Notes under the pieces: generated by a model
The model's input: the letters and a program-made list of their open reading frames with translations, nothing else
The model's database searches: none
What the model was told of the DNA's origin: nothing
Position numbers and translations under genes: made by a program
Origin: Stentor coeruleus
Lineage: Eukaryota; Ciliophora; Heterotrichea; Heterotrichida; Stentoridae
Assembly (NCBI GenBank): GCA_001970955.1
Contig: MPUH01000103.1
Coordinates: 43,338 to 107,337 of the forward strand
Direction: 5' to 3'
DNA length: 64,000 nt
In this document: piece after piece, positions 53,146 through 63,477 of the stretch
Numbering within the stretch: the first letter of the stretch is position 1
Layout of the letters: each line of letters opens with the position of its first letter

Positions 53146-53269
53146 TATATTTGTATTGTATTTATTAATGAGTTAAGAGAATTATCTTTGGCAAATTTAT
53201 TTTATTTGATAGAAATAAGATGCTTCGTATCTGATATACCATTTTATAAAGAAATTATAGAAACCTCAA

Positions 53270-53623
53270 TGCATACAGAAGGACTAAACACAAGTTGGAA
53301 TAGTTTCGTTGCGATCAGGTCAACCATATTTTTAGTGCAAAATCCCTCTTCACCGAACAAAAGGGACGAGCCCATATTGATGTAGGCTTAGGCTAAGATT
53401 GCTTAAAGACTTGCAACTCTTTAAAAAAAGACAAGTTTGTTACCTGGCAAACACCCTAGCCATTGATACTTATCTAGTGAAACATCTTCCTTTGTGTCCA
53501 GAATCAGATGGAAGAATAAGAAGTGTTACTGAAACAGTCCAAGGAGTCTTAGCTGTACCAGAGACCTTCAAAAAAATTCAGGAAGATGAATGGCAGACTT
53601 GGTCCTCCAACTATCAGAATTAA
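53270..53623 (+). CDS. small hypothetical protein, spliced with a 16-nt intron
   Basis: Two short frames join in phase when the 16-nt intron gtaggcttaggctaag (53382-53397) is removed. From the ATG at 53270 this gives about 112 residues, ending EDEWQTWSSNYQN then TAA. Coding-like sequence without an ATG also extends upstream of 53270 (for example RCFVSDIPFYKEIIE), so the true start could be earlier, through an exon I could not identify. The central part (KDLQLFKKRQVCYLANTL) is basic. No family recognised; a small organellar ribosomal protein is one possibility but unsupported. An assembly join lies just beyond the stop. Confidence 0.55.
53382..53397 (+). other. 16-nt intron
   Basis: gtaggcttaggctaag, in phase 2. 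It is the only 16-nt case found here, and removing it links two frames with different phase. Confidence 0.7.
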
Positions 53624-53757
53624 CTCAATAGGGATTCACCTTACGGATATCATTTATTTGTAAGATTTTATAATTAGATCANGGAAGATGAATGGCAGAC
53701 TTGGTCCTCCAACTATCAGAATTAACTCAATAGGGATTCACCTTACGGATATCATTT
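53581..53757. repeat. 75-bp exact direct repeat around single N (assembly join)
   Basis: 53581-53655 and 53683-53757 are identical, with an N at 53682 and 26 unmatched bases before it. The repeat covers the last codons and stop of the small spliced gene. Confidence 0.9.
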
Positions 53758-53833
53758 TTATTCGCAAATATATTTTTTTCACTTTATGAAAACCCTAACA
53801 ACATTATTTTTTAAAGTCTTTACTAATAAATAA

Positions 53834-55405
53834 CTACTTATGGATTTGATCATCTTCAAGCTGATCGCTTTTTGGAGTTTTTTCAAGTGGATTGCTATTT
53901 ATAGCTTCTTGGCTTGAAGGAATAATGTTTGGACCTGAAATGTTATAAGCATTCTTGGCTAATATTCCAGTAATAAGATTCATTCCTAAGTTCAGTGAAG
54001 TTCTTAATTCACTTCCAAATCTTTCAGATATCACATCCTTAGTTTTAGGCTTATTTGAAACTCCTCCTTGAATTTCAACTTTTTTAATGCGAGGGCAATC
54101 ATTCTCGCTAATAAAAAGCAAATATAGAGTGTCTTCATGTATAACGCAATGTCTTGGGCATTTGCTTTCTATATAAATTAATTTCAAATCTGAGTTTATT
54201 AGGTACATTTCATCAACAGAATATAACGCTATGTACCTTTCACATACTGAAATATGAGCATCTTTAAATGAATATTTCGTCAATTGTTCTGTAGTTTTAG
54301 TTTTACTAGGTCCAAAATAAAAAATCTCACCTGTTTCTCTTAAATAAACAACTTCCTTAGTGCTTCTAAAGTAAGCACCTCCAATAATAGGATCAAGATA
54401 GAAAAATAGTTGGTCTTTGGCTTGGACATATCTACCTTCTACAATATAGCCTTCAACACATTTTAATTCTTTATTTTTAAAAAGAATTAGCGATGACAGT
54501 GTTGAGCCAGAAGCTATTATAGTATCGCAGCCGGGAATTAAATTTGATAAAGGTCTAGAAATCAAGTCTTCAATAATTATAAGGAGGATTTGATCTATTT
54601 TCATAAATGCTAATGAGATAATTGAAGTTGTAAATCCTGTTCTAATAATTTGTTTTAATATTACTTCCTCTTCTTGGAATATTCCTTCAAAAATTGTACA
54701 CCAATTGCGCTGAGCATCTTCGTTTCCTATTGTAATCGAGCAAACACTAACAATTAATCTTTGAAGTCTTCTGGAGTTAAATTCGTTCAGGATAAAATCA
54801 TGGATTTTCCTTTTAATCATCGATACTGAAATTGAAATCTGGTGCATATATTCTTCCTCAGTTCTCATAATGAGCTCTTCGATGTTAGATTTTACTGAGT
54901 CATTGTAAACTTCGATAAATCCTTTAAAATGACCAAGAAATTTGCTGATGAGAGACTCTGAACGGAAAACTTTCATATTGAATACTTCTTGCAGATAAGC
55001 TGCTTCTTCATCAACTAGGTTCAAATCAGGTAAAAGGAATCTTTTGTTTACTGGATTAAAGTGATAAACATTTTTTACTGTGGAAAGCATTTCTCTTGCC
55101 TTTTCTGCCTGAAGATCAGAAACATTATAATGGAATTGATTAAACAGTTCTTCTAAAAAATCACATAAATGCTTTTCTGTAAGGTCTAGATTTGGAATTA
55201 GATACTTCCAGCTTTGAAGCATCTTTAAAGCTTCAGCTCGTACATTCTCTGTTTTGCCTCTTTCTATTTTGAAAAACTCCTCCTGAAGCTTGTTGCTCAG
55301 CTCTACAACCTTATCTTTTATTTTATCAGGGGTAGGCTCGTCATTTGAAGTCACTTTACAGATGTAAAAGCTTTTACCAATGAAAGTTATGATCCTATTT
55401 TCCAT
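53834..55405 (-). CDS. hypothetical protein: helical N-terminal half, propeller-like C-terminal half
   Basis: A 523-residue protein with no family I recognise. Residues about 15-300 are helical and charged (KVVELSNKLQEEFFKIERG and similar). From about 300 to 450 the pattern turns to short strands with aromatic and hydroxyl residues (YVQAKDQLFFYLDP, ETGEIFYFGPSK, SVCERYIALYSVDEMYL), like a kelch or WD-type propeller lacking clear GG or WD pairs. The last 70 residues are low-complexity. The layout mirrors the zinc-finger/kelch genes of this window but no zinc ligands are visible. It converges on the small spliced gene. The stop is TAG. Confidence 0.6.
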   Translation of the reverse strand: MENRIITFIGKSFYICKVTSNDEPTPDKIKDKVVELSNKLQEEFFKIERGKTENVRAEALKMLQSWKYLIPNLDLTEKHLCDFLEELFNQFHYNVSDLQAEKAREMLSTVKNVYHFNPVNKRFLLPDLNLVDEEAAYLQEVFNMKVFRSESLISKFLGHFKGFIEVYNDSVKSNIEELIMRTEEEYMHQISISVSMIKRKIHDFILNEFNSRRLQRLIVSVCSITIGNEDAQRNWCTIFEGIFQEEEVILKQIIRTGFTTSIISLAFMKIDQILLIIIEDLISRPLSNLIPGCDTIIASGSTLSSLILFKNKELKCVEGYIVEGRYVQAKDQLFFYLDPIIGGAYFRSTKEVVYLRETGEIFYFGPSKTKTTEQLTKYSFKDAHISVCERYIALYSVDEMYLINSDLKLIYIESKCPRHCVIHEDTLYLLFISENDCPRIKKVEIQGGVSNKPKTKDVISERFGSELRTSLNLGMNLITGILAKNAYNISGPNIIPSSQEAINSNPLEKTPKSDQLEDDQIHK

Positions 55406-56039
55406 ATTATTTGACCATCAGAAAAAATTATTGAAAGATTTCTAAATTAGTTACTATATTAACTTTAAAATTAAGTCTAGTGTATTATAGATTTTACTTA
55501 TCTTAAGAGATTTGAAGCAAGATGGAAATTATAGAAAATATTTAGACAAAATGGGAGAAATTAATGTTATTAGTTAATTACTCATAAGATAATAATTTTT
55601 AATATCTTAAAGGCATTTCTGAGTTCGGTTTCCTATTGTAATAATTTTAATATCCAATACTCTCTCTATGTATACTTTTGACTATTTTTACCCTTTTTAT
55701 GAGTTTTGCTTCATAGTGTTAAATTAAAATGCTAAGTTTTCTTGATATAAATAATAAAATTTTTTGTAAATAATTCATTCAAATACTTATACTTAAAAAT
55801 CTTTATAAAATGCCTTAATGCATTCACAAGTTGTATAGGAAACCATAATCCAACTCCCAATGCAGTTACTGATGTCTGTATAATGCAGGCTAGGCTGCTA
55901 TAATTACCAAATGCAACTGGGACAAATCTTTTGCAGACCACTTACATGGAACGAGAGATTATAAGTATGAGAGTAAGCTTGCCTTACAATCTACTGAGAT
56001 ATATTCTCCTTCCTTCGATTTGTCATCCTGATTATTACC

Positions 56040-56135
56040 TTATGCTGGGGTAATAAAAAATACTTTGGATTTATTTTATAATTTTATGCTGGGGTAAAAT
56101 ACTTTAGCTATGCTTTTAAGCTTTATGCTGGGGTA
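56040..56135 (+). repeat. three copies of the 13-mer ttatgctggggta
   Basis: Exact copies at 56040-56052, 56084-56096 and 56123-56135, spaced 44 and 39 bp apart, with partly similar flanks (taaaatactttagct / tagaaaataaactaagct). It may be a decayed short tandem array. Confidence 0.85.
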
Positions 56136-56750
56136 GAAAATAAACTAAGCTATATTTTCAAGCTTTGGAGTTATTAAAGTTAACTTAGTTAAGATTATTT
56201 AATTAACATTGTGCCTTTACACATTGATAAACGCCTAATGAATTTAATACAATCTCTTTATATTTTTATATAAGTTTAAATTTAAAATTTAAAGGTACTA
56301 AAATAAGTTTTAATCTATATGGTTTAACTTCTAGTTTAGACTCTATGCATTTGACATGATTTTTGAGACAATGATTTTTTGTCGTTGTGTTGCATATACT
56401 CCTCTGGGAAAAACTCGCTTTCTCTCCATCTACACTATGTGAGAATTACTATTTCTCATACTATCAATGCTTTTAGATTTATAATGATTATTATGCTTTA
56501 GTGTATTTGACAAAACACAGGACTGCAATTGTGTTGTTTGATGGAAAGCTGAGCAGTTGACAGATTGAGTTTGGATTGGATTGGAAAACTTTCTGCCATT
56601 GCAACTTTGATATTATTAGATGAACTTTAAATATGGGATTTTTTATATGAAAAAGTTGCAAATAATTTATTACATAAATAATAACCAATGCATTTTGCTG
56701 TTTTTTTATATCAAAAATTTAATTTACTTCATTAGCACTTATGCTATATA

Positions 56751-56833
56751 TTCTGTGCATATTTTCCAAATTTTTTTATAAATATTAATGTNTTCTGTGC
56801 ATATTTTCCAAATTTTTTTATAAATATTAATGT
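56751..56833. repeat. 41-bp exact direct repeat around single N (assembly join)
   Basis: 56751-56791 and 56793-56833 are identical and separated only by an N at 56792. Confidence 0.92.
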
Positions 56834-57089
56834 CGAAATTTGAATCGCTTTTTTGAACAAATACTCAAAACTCAAATCACAAAAGATACCAGCCTACATA
56901 ATTAAATCTTACTAATCAAGCATATTTATTTAATCAAAAAATCATTATTTGCACAATATTAGCTATTTATTATTTTAATACTCATATCACTTATTTATTA
57001 ATATTATTTGTCACTCTTCAACTAATACTATGAACTAATACTAATTTGTCACTCTTCACAATTTGTAAATAACATAAAAATTTAAATAT

Positions 57090-57830
57090 CTATTTCATAT
57101 TATCAGGACCAACATGAAGCCACATGAGCTTATTTTTACAAGCAAATAATATCCTATTACACTTATCACTATAACTCATAATTGAAGTAACTTCTTCAGC
57201 TTTAATACTAACACTTTTTTCATTCAAAAGCTAGAACTGAAATATTTTTTCCTGCTAAAAGCAATAATTGAATTGTGGACACTAAGTATTTCAGTTGCGC
57301 AAATTTGTAAGTATTACACTGACCAAGGTTCAAGAAGCTCTTTTCCAGTTTCATCAATTAAGAAAAATTGCAGGCAGCATATGTCTTCATATCTAATCAA
57401 AGCACAAAAGAATTGTCTAGACTATATAGAAAATATAGCGAAGTCTTGAGTTGATATACCGTGAAGAGGACATGCTGAAAGGATTTCGCTTCCAAGGCTT
57501 GCCCAATGTGAATCATCGATAATAGGTAGATAAGAAACGAAAATTTCAAAGGACTCTGTAGCTTTATTGTAGAATAAGTTAGAGACTCAGGTTTTACAGA
57601 TAAAAAATGCTAAAATTTCTTTCTGCCCAGGCACAGCTCACAATAGTTTTCACTGATTTTTGTATTTGCAGTTTTCCTTCTAATAAAATCGTGAGGTTTT
57701 TCCATTCTACGTTTTCTAGATAAGGAAAAGTAAGTCTCTCTAGTCTTTTGTTATTAAATCAAAATAAGCTATTGAGATAAAATTAAAATTTTCAGTATCA
57801 TTTAGCAGAAGAGTATGAATTATTTTATGC
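57090..57830 (-). pseudogene. decayed beta-propeller (kelch/WD-like) gene
   Basis: Across about 740 bp the minus strand gives coding-like segments in changing frames that line up as one protein. These include NDTENFNFISIAYFDLITKD, FPYLENVEWKNLTILLEGK, IFVSYLPIIDDSHWASLGSE, FFLIDETGKELLEPWSV and IKAEEVTSIMSYSDKCNRIL. The last runs to NMK and TAG at 57090. The alternation of strands and loops resembles the propeller genes elsewhere in the window. At least three frame changes and several stops, none removable as 15-16 nt introns, indicate a pseudogene. No start is recognisable. Confidence 0.6.
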
Positions 57831-58536
57831 TAATATATAAGTAGAGAATAACAAATAGACTGCTTTATGATTTATTATAAGCCCATTATATAACACGCAA
57901 GAATAATTTTAAGAGAAAATTTAAAAGAATAAATGCTAGGCATATACTACAAGCTTACACTAGTAGAAATAGTACTAAACAGTAAAAAGTTTGAAAAGCG
58001 TATAGGAGAAAGAGTAATGAAACTAAAAGAAAAGTAGATAACACCATAAAAAACTTCGTAGAAAGCATTGATAATAAGAGAAAACAACTGAAAATTGATT
58101 AATACAGAGTTCACGACTGTGAACGATAAATTTTCTAACTAACTATGATTTATTATAAGTGGATCAAGACAATTTTAATAGAATTCTGGATTATGAAGAA
58201 AGTAAATTAACATAATATTTCCTTAGTTAAGATAATGTATTTTATATAAGAATATTAAAATGAATGACTATAATTTATGCGTATGTTATGATTAATACCT
58301 GAAAATTAAAATTAAGTCAGTGCTGCTTCGTTAAGCACCTTGATTCTTCATTTACATTAGCATTAACGCGCAGAGCTGCGTACAATCGAGTTCGAGGTCG
58401 CTAGAGTCACACTTTCTTCTTCACACGGCTTAAATTTGTTTTTCAAAGCTCACTATGTACTTGATCCTCCTAAGCTGTTAGTTCAGATCCTAATCTCCAA
58501 CTATAGCTTTAATGCACTTCTACTTTATATTTATAC
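57831..58536. other. intergenic with a GC-richer island at ~58321-58440
   Basis: Mostly very AT-rich. The stretch 58321-58440 has about 43% G+C by my count (52 of 120), clearly above its surroundings. It has short stop-limited frames on the minus strand (for example KPCEEESVTLATSNS) and a short inverted repeat (cgcagagctgcg). I could not fold it into a tRNA. Its nature is unknown. Confidence 0.45.
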
Positions 58537-61174
58537 CTATAATTTTAAATCAAGATTTTTTTTATCTCTAATTGATGACTTAAATCTTTTTAGCAAAAGT
58601 ATTTTGAATTGAACCCATAATTTTTGAAAGAAAGGCTGCTTTTCTGGCTGAAAATTAAAGAATTCAATATTTTTTCTCGTAGTTTTTTCTTTTTGTGTAT
58701 TTATTTTAATAATTTTAACAAATAAATCTTCAAGTGAGCAAGATAATAAATTATATCCTTTGATGTTCAATTCATCTAAATTTCCATCTAAATAATAAAA
58801 CATTTCACAAAATTTGCTGATTTCTTCTGATGGTAATTTAAATATTATTTCTTTTGTATTTTCGCTTACAACTTTTATTTTTTCTGTGTATTCTTTAATA
58901 AAGTTCAATAATTTTTCTCTTTCAAAAGTCTCTTCATTCAATTTTTCAAATGCTAGTTTGTAGCCAACATTATATATTGATTTGAGAAAAAGTGAACTTC
59001 CACAACAAACAAGCCTCCCATTATTAACTATAGCAATACGATCAGCTAAAATATCTGCTTCTCCCATATAATGAGTAGTGAGAATTATAATTTTATTCTT
59101 TTTTCTTATTTTAAGCACATCCCACATTCTTCTTCTAACTGTTATATCCATCCCTGCTGTAGGTTCATCAAGCAAAATAATCTTGGCTTGACCTAATAAT
59201 GCTATAGCTAAAGAAACTGCTCTTTTTTGTCCACCAGAAAGTACTTTGGTAGGTCTATCTGAGTATTCTTTAATATTTAGTTCATCAATTATAGATTCAA
59301 TTTCACTTTGTGCATTTTTCTGAGGGCAATTTTTTATAACAGAAAACAATTTCAAGTGTTCTCTGGCAGAAAGATGAGGAAAAAGGATATTATCCTGAGG
59401 ACAGAGACTGATTTTTGAACTGTTTCCCAAATTACTTGTTATTGTCTCTCCACCAAGAAAAGCATTCCCAAATGTAGGTTCTATTAAGCCTGTAATCATA
59501 GAAATTATTGTTGATTTACCTGCTCCATTATGCCCAAGCAATGCTAGAATCTGCCCAGTATATGCATCAAGGTCTAGGTTCTGAACTACAATTTTTTCAG
59601 CAAACTTTTTTGATAGAGATTTAATAACAAGTGCCTCTCCAGTTTCTTTTTGGTTTTCTAGGTAATTTTCAACTTGTTCTACATTAACATTATATTCTGA
59701 TTCCTTATTACTCTTAAAGATTTCTTTGTTTTTAATATTGTTGAACCAATATTCTCTAGTGAATAGAAAGTACCATTTCTCTTTTTTTCCAATCCCACCT
59801 TGAAAGATTTTATCAAGATAAAAGCATGCAAAAGTTAAATAAATAATATCAATGGTAATAATCCAAAAGTATTGGGCGCAAGTAAAATTCAAATATTTAT
59901 ATCCTAGATATTCAGTCTGCAATCCAACTTTTCCTACTTCAAGATTTATGATAACTCGAAGAACTAAACTTAGTGCTGTACTTGGAAATAATGAAAGACC
60001 AAGTTTCATTGAAGTAACTTGCTGACTATCATCTATAGAAAATGAAGCAAAATAGGAAGTGATAAAAATAGAGATTCCAATAATAACTGCTGTCTTTGTT
60101 CTAGCAAAGCAAATGCTAAGAGCAATGCAAAGCAAGATGCATGTTAGGCCATAAGACCAAAAAACCAAAAATACTAGTAAAAAATTAGAATAATGAAGAA
60201 CATCAAAGCAAACTAGCATAACAGTTAGCGCTATTGAAATGGTGGTAAACATCACAACTAAGCTAAGAATCCATGAGATCCAATACATCTGTTTAGATAA
60301 TCCCATAATCATCATAATGTCTCGAATTTTTGACTCTTTTTCTGATACAATAAGCCCTAAAATCTTGTAAATGGTATCAAATAAATCAAAAGTGTAAAAA
60401 ACACTAAAAACCCTCCTGCTATTTCTAAAAAATCATCGATTGAATAAGAGGGAAAATATAATGCTTTGGTTATAAATGATATTTCTCCTTCAGGCTTATC
60501 AAGAACTTCAACTAATAAATAGTTACTTACCAAATTTAAAATTGTGAGAAATCCCCAGTCATAAAACTGCACTTGAAAATGATTAGGGCTTGTTATAAAT
60601 GGATCTATGCTTTTGTATAAGTCTAAATCAAAAATCTGTATTTGTTTACCTAATCGAGTAGGCTTTTTTGGAAAAGGATCTGTAAAATTATATTGGATAT
60701 ATAGCTTAAATTTTTTTTTTGTGGTTGCTCGAGTATAACAGCAAAACAGAGTTTCGGATTTTCTATGTAATCAGAAGTTTGGATATAATTTTCTATCTCT
60801 GAAAGAGTTTCAAAGTGCCCTTCAGGATTTTCTAATCCATATTTTTTCAAATTTAATGTGAGATAGTTGATAAAACTAATGTCTTTACTCACAACTGCAT
60901 AAGTAAGTTTTGCATCTTGACTGAAACAATTCTTGAAGGGAAGATTTTCTAAACCTTCTGTACTTTGCATGAACACTTGTCTTGAGTTATCTATCTGGGC
61001 CAACAAATTTTCTTGGGGAAATTTATTTTTTGGAACTGAAACTCTAATAAGTACTATCAAGGTCATGAGTAGTATCGGTATAAAAATTTCTAAAAACGAG
61101 GTCAAGGCATTACTCTTCCAAAAAATTAAGTTTTTAGTAATCAAGCATTTAAGCTCTAGCATTTTTCTTCCCAT
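58537..61174 (-). pseudogene. ABCA-type ABC transporter, frameshifted and lacking its second half
   Basis: Three collinear frames make the first half of an ABCA lipid transporter. Frame one (60650-61174) has membrane helix 1 and the start of the extracellular loop. Frame two (about 60357-60710) covers the rest of the loop and helix 2. Frame three (58537-60315) carries more helices and a complete nucleotide-binding domain: Walker A GHNGAGKS, signature LSGGQKR, Walker B IILLDEPTAGMD and the H-loop TTHYMGEAD. The first break coincides with a run of ten T (60711-60720), the second is near 60360; both need one added base. The protein stops (TAG) just as the second transmembrane half would begin. 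It is either a true pseudogene or a half-size gene with two sequencing deletions. Confidence 0.75.
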
Positions 61175-62315
61175 ATTTATATTAAGATAATTATAAGTTT
61201 ATTAGTGATACTAGCTTAATAAAGATTAATTATAAAGTGTATTATAGCTTTAAATTTAAATTTTTTCAAAGATATTTTGATTATATATCTGAAATTATTG
61301 GGATCTACAAGTTTCAAGTATAATTATCAAGGCCTCAAGAATATTGCTAGTCATATTTTTCATCATACTATTTGGGTATTTTTCAATCACAGTTGACACT
61401 ATGATAAGCGCGATACACCAATATGGGCTGCTACTAAATATACTAGTTTCTCTGTATAGTCTTAGCGTTTTTATTTGAAGGATTAAATTTTTGCTATAAA
61501 ATAAATCACCAAAAAAACCTTGGCAAGTTAATCAAAATGAAGAGAGTAACTGAGTTATAGTATTTTTTATATAGGGTGCTTGTTTTACTTATATTTTCAG
61601 TGTATTTATAAGTTTTATGTATTATGCTTTGTCTACGTTTATACTAAGAACTAATTGTGATTTTTTATGGTAAATCAAACAGATAAAAGCATAGCTATAT
61701 TGCCAATTGAGAGGATTTTCACACACACTTTTTATCTATTTGTTTAGTGTCTGTTTTTTTGTATGGTAGACACTAAAGAGCAGGGCCTAATATTGATTAT
61801 GTAAGGGATATGCAGGATATAATAGAAAATTAAGTATGATGGACATGGACTGTATAGATGATGGTAAAACTATAAGTAAAACATTTTGGTATTTTTTAGA
61901 TAGACTGAAGCTAATGACTTGGGGTAATAAATATTAAACATCATTTGAAGTACAAGGTTATTTATAAATAAGTAAAAAAAATATATAATCTAAGGAAGGA
62001 ATAATTTGAATTGTTAAGTGCATAATAAATGCTTAAGGGTGCAGATTCATAATATTAATGATAAATATTTTCATAGCATACTTCGAAACAGAGGAAAGTA
62101 AAATATTATATATAAATAATTAGTTCATCTCTAAATCTTAACAATAGAAAAGCTAATGAATAAAATAAAGAGGTTGTTATAATTGAGTTCCTTATCAGAA
62201 AGATTGAAGGTTTTATCCCTATAAGCATCTTGATACAACAGCGTATTAATATATTTTACCATATACTCTTAACTTATATATTTTTTACTAAGTTAAGCAT
62301 TGTTGAATAATATAA
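61175..62315. other. intergenic with a hydrophobic coding-like relic
   Basis: On the + strand, 61314-61470 reads about 50 codons of hydrophobic, membrane-like residues (ILLVIFFIILFGYFSITV, MISAIHQYGLLLNILV). The same frame continues with repeated stops to about 61770. It may be a decayed membrane-protein gene. The remainder is AT-rich with no feature. Confidence 0.35.
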
Positions 62316-63016
62316 ATGGAATCATATTCCCATCTATTGAAGTTTGTAGTAGTAGGAGATGAGTGTGTTGGCAAAACCAGTATTGCAGAGCAACTCATTA
62401 ATCATACTTTCAAAAATAAGTATGTTTCAACAATTGCAGTTGGATTTTATACTTNATGAAGTTTGTAGTAGTAGGAGATGAGTGTGTTGGCAAAACCAGT
62501 ATTGCAGAGCAACTCATTAATCATACTTTCAAAAATAAGTATGTTTCAACAATTGCAGTTGGATTTTATACTTATATTGTTCCTATTAATGACAAAGCAT
62601 TCAAAGTTCATATTTGGGATACTGTAAGTTATATCTAGTCTGGCCGGGAGCGATCTAGAAAAATAACTCGGGCCCATTTTCCACGTATTATATGTGCTCT
62701 TATCGTTTACGATATAACAAATCGAGATTCATTCACAAATGCTTCCACATGGCTTAGTGAAATAAGAGAAAGCGGAAATAATCATGCTGTTATTATGCTA
62801 GTGGGTAATAAAAGTGATCAAATGGAAAATAGGGTAGTCACCACGGAAGAGGCAACCTATTTTGCAGAGCAAAACAACCTTTTTTTCATTGAAGTGAGTG
62901 CCCAAACAAGAAGTAATATAGATGAAGCCTTTATGATAGTTTATTCGCATATAAATGAAAACATTGATAGAGGAAAATATGACCTCAGCAATGGACTTTG
63001 TGGGATCAAGCTTTAG
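62316..63016 (+). CDS. Rab-like small GTPase, spliced and disturbed by an assembly join
   Basis: The first copy of the repeat at 62338-62454 opens with ATG at 62316 (MESYSHLLKFVVVGDE). The second copy continues the gene. Merging them (dropping 62338-62456) and removing the 15-nt intron at 62624-62638 gives 188 residues. GTPase motifs: P-loop GDECVGKT (14-21), switch I Thr39 in STIAVGF, switch II WDTSGRE (61-67), base recognition GNKSDQ and VSAQ. The Gln needed for GTP hydrolysis in Rabs (WDTAGQE) is Arg66 here, and SAK is SAQ. The C terminus (NGLCGIKL) lacks the usual Cys-Cys prenylation end. It may be a Rab-like protein with slow hydrolysis or atypical membrane attachment. The stop is TAG. 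Confidence 0.8.
62338..62573. repeat. 117-bp exact direct repeat around single N (assembly join)
   Basis: 62338-62454 and 62457-62573 are identical, with an N at 62455. It falls inside the GTPase gene and produces a false second start. Confidence 0.93.
62624..62638 (+). other. 15-nt intron in Rab-like gene
   Basis: gtaagttatatctag, in phase 0, lies within the switch II codons (WDT/SGRE). If retained it supplies TAG. Confidence 0.9.
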
Positions 63017-63477
63017 TATTTAAGTAAAACAAGGAAAAGCATTACAGACTAGCTGACTTTAATGCTTATTAATCTTAGTTTAAAATCCAATTAAAATATG
63101 CTTTACCTCACCCTATTATAGATTTTAATTTTCATATTGGCAGCAATAAATCATTAAATTTTATAATGTTATATGCATTTTATTTGATGCAGCTTTATAT
63201 ATATTTTTTATTTTAGAATTGTATTTAAGAAGCCATTATATTTTATGCATTTTTGATTCTTATTTATTGTAATTTTAAATCATCTGCTCAATTTAGTTTC
63301 CAAAATTGTCATTGAAGAAAATACAAAAAAAATTACGATGGGAATCCGAATTTGGAAACAAGAGAAATTCTTTTTGCTTATTCTTTTCTACTTGAATTCA
63401 AATCTAAAGTTTAATTTCAATGCCGATTTTATTCAAATAACAGTTCTAAACCCCAAGTATTTTTCCTTCTACTGAAG
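63017..63477. other. subtelomeric spacer, no gene seen
   Basis: AT-rich, without a sustained frame, between the GTPase gene and the shattered frame beside the telomere. Confidence 0.55.

Larger units (their letters stand above)
55406..57089. other. long gene-poor region with repeats and faint relics
   Basis: No intact gene. A 70-codon minus-strand frame at 55732-55941 begins with GTG and may be a membrane-protein remnant. A + strand patch near 56510-56620 reads RTAIVLFDGKLSS then a stop and more coding-like residues. Three copies of ttatgctggggta lie at 56040-56135, and an assembly join at 56792. Confidence 0.45.

Noticed and set aside
58321-58440. tRNA gene in the GC-richer island
   Set aside because: A ttcgag string resembles a T-loop, but I could not find matching acceptor, D and anticodon stems.
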